From Paenibacillus sp. D2_2 (GTDB lineage Bacteria > Bacillota > Bacilli > Paenibacillales > Paenibacillaceae), in contig NZ_CP133605.1 of the NCBI RefSeq assembly GCF_031199965.1, positions 2,326,501 through 2,390,500 of the forward strand: a stretch of DNA of 64,000 bases, given 5' to 3'. The notes under the pieces are model-generated. The model searched no databases. It was not told where the DNA came from and saw only the letters and a list, made by a program, of their open reading frames with translations. The position numbers and the translations under genes are program-made. Within the stretch, counting starts at the first letter, position 1. The number at the start of each line of letters is the position of its first letter. This document shows, piece after piece, positions 62,780 to 64,000 of this stretch.

Positions 62780-64000
62780 TCATATGATATGGCGATACAG
62801 AATGCGGAAGCCATAGGGATCCAAATTGAGGTTCATCAGACCTGATTCAGGAGCAACTCTAACGCCAGATAATGCATCTTGCCAATCGCTTGTCTGAATC
62901 GGATGCGATAATACACAAGCTTTATCCGTATTATTCATCCAGACCATAAAATGCATCTTCTGATCCATACGCTCATATATAATGCAGGGATTACCTCTAT
63001 TGGCCTGAAGGAAGCGGAAGCGCCCTTGCCTCAGTACGGTATGCTCCTTGCGCAGCGCGATCATCATTTTATAGAAGTCAAGCAGCTCGCGGTCCTGCTT
63101 GTTCGAATCCCACTCCATACATTTGCGGCAGTCAGGGTCAGCGTTCCCCGTTAATCCGATCTCGTCGCCATAGAAGATGCATGGTGTACCGATATAGGTG
63201 AAAAGGAAGACGACGCATAGCTTAAGCTTTCTTTTGTCGCCACCGACTCGGGTTAACAGCCGTGGCGTATCATGCGTACAGAGCATGTTGAAGATCACTT
63301 CATTCGTCTGCTGAGGATAACGCATAATGAGTGAGCCCATCTCGTTCGAGAAGTTGTAGCCATCCATTCCACCACAGAAAAATTCGAGCACCTTATCAGC
63401 GAAGGGATAGTTCATGACAGAATCGAATTGATCGCCAAGCAGCCAGTTCAATGAATCGCTCCATACTTCCCCGATAATGTATGCCTCCGGGCTCACTTTC
63501 TTCACGACGTTACGAAAATCACGCCAGAAATGATGATCGATTTCGTTGGCAACATCGAGCCTCCATCCATCCAGCTTAATTTCCCGTATCCAATATTCAG
63601 CTACACCTAGCAAATACTCCTTCACTTCGGGGTTGGCTGTATTAAATTTAGGCATATTCCCGTAGAAACCGAAGGTATCATAGGTCGGGACTCCATCTTT
63701 GATCTTCAATGGGAACTCATTGATATGGAACCAATCTGCATATTTAGAGTCTTGACCATGCTTCAGTACATCTTGGAACGGTGGGAATTGTTCTCCACAA
63801 TGATTGAAGACTGCATCGAGTACGACGCGAATACCACGCTCGTGACAGGCTTCGGTGACCTTCCTCAGCAGATCGTTATCGCCGAAATGAGGGTCCACTT
63901 GACGATAATCTGTCGTATCGTACTTATGATAAGACGGCGAAGTAAATAAGGGTGTGAAGTAAATGGCGTTAATCCCTAGATCGGCGAGATGATTCAGATG
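62780..64000 (-). CDS. GH13 alpha-amylase/neopullulanase-type enzyme, 3' part
   Basis: The window holds the last 406 residues; the N terminus lies beyond base 64000, where the frame is still open (NAIYFTPLFTSPSYHKYDT). Barrel motifs: DAVFNH (region I), nucleophile in DGWRLDVANE (II), acid Glu in IIGEVW (III), LCTHDTPR (IV) and MPKFNTANPEV (region V), the last being typical of neopullulanase, cyclomaltodextrinase or maltogenic amylase (GH13_20). No secretion signal can be judged. Such cytosolic enzymes break down maltodextrins, fitting the glycogen gene neighbours. Confidence 0.9.
   Translation of the reverse strand, partial: HLNHLADLGINAIYFTPLFTSPSYHKYDTTDYRQVDPHFGDNDLLRKVTEACHERGIRVVLDAVFNHCGEQFPPFQDVLKHGQDSKYADWFHINEFPLKIKDGVPTYDTFGFYGNMPKFNTANPEVKEYLLGVAEYWIREIKLDGWRLDVANEIDHHFWRDFRNVVKKVSPEAYIIGEVWSDSLNWLLGDQFDSVMNYPFADKVLEFFCGGMDGYNFSNEMGSLIMRYPQQTNEVIFNMLCTHDTPRLLTRVGGDKRKLKLCVVFLFTYIGTPCIFYGDEIGLTGNADPDCRKCMEWDSNKQDRELLDFYKMMIALRKEHTVLRQGRFRFLQANRGNPCIIYERMDQKMHFMVWMNNTDKACVLSHPIQTSDWQDALSGVRVAPESGLMNLNLDPYGFRILYRHII

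Noticed and set aside
1..64000. tRNA, rRNA, prophage or plasmid signatures
   Set aside because: No cloverleaf, rRNA text, integrase, terminase, replication or partition gene was recognised in the window.

Overview
The window reads as chromosomal DNA of a Gram-positive, low-to-mid G+C bacterium of the Paenibacillus type (Bacillota, Paenibacillaceae). This is an inference from strong AGGAGG-type ribosome binding sites, frequent GTG/TTG starts, B. subtilis-like proteins (TmrB, ThiN, a YutF-type phosphatase, PASTA-containing PBP, pyruvate dehydrogenase operon, divergent glgC/glgBA) and many U-tract terminators. No rRNA, tRNA, CRISPR array, transposase or prophage was seen.

Layout. 1-10.9 kb: HAD phosphatase, YtkA-type lipoprotein, cobalamin-dependent methionine synthase metH, RNase Z, a YutF-type phosphatase, then a compact run of Fpg/Nei-like glycosylase, endonuclease IV, cyclic-phosphate receiver domain protein and RlmM-like rRNA methyltransferase. 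11.0-21.7 kb: a Tad-like pilus/secretion locus with a Ser/Thr kinase fused to a MinD/CpaE-like domain, a CpaB-like SAF protein, two further nucleotide-fold proteins without a P-loop lysine, TadA ATPase, a TadB/C-like membrane protein and four small proteins with N-terminal membrane segments. 21.7-29.1 kb: SDR, LysR, ThiF/MoeB, an atypical response regulator, NlpC/P60 hydrolase, thiamine pyrophosphokinase, TRIC-type channel and esterase. 29.3-34.2 kb: pdhABCD. 34.3-41.1 kb: MarR plus small membrane protein, class B PBP, tetR with an SMR pump pair, YjdI/YjdJ-like pair, a decayed P-loop gene and small unknowns. 41.2-49.9 kb: four-domain persulfide enzyme with an ArsR repressor, uppP, tmrB, thyA-folA and topoisomerase III. 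50-57.8 kb: HAD protein, ArsR-like regulator divergent from an MFS transporter, ABC ATPase with a lipoprotein, and a two-component system. 57.9-64 kb: glycogen genes glgC, glgB, glgA and the 3' part of a GH13 amylase.

Two features cut across the window. First, a dispersed repeat with inverted ends (left GTTCAAAAAGTCCGG, right CGGACTTTTTGAAC), often closed by CCTCT, occurs at least eight times in intergenic DNA at lengths from about 335 to 50 bp, plus still shorter remnants. One minimal copy has matched base changes in both arms, so pairing is kept. Second, about 22 single-base indels break otherwise intact genes, most of them in short homopolymers and many in G runs. Broken genes include thyA, folA, thiN, rnz, tadA, a PBP and glgA. 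These are best read as sequencing errors; each such gene is annotated as one CDS with the breakpoints stated.

Best candidates for something undescribed are the kinase-headed Tad-like locus with three nucleotide-fold domains lacking the P-loop lysine, the structured repeat family, and the CoA-disulfide reductase-rhodanese-TusA-DsrE fusion with its 20-bp perfect palindromic operator.
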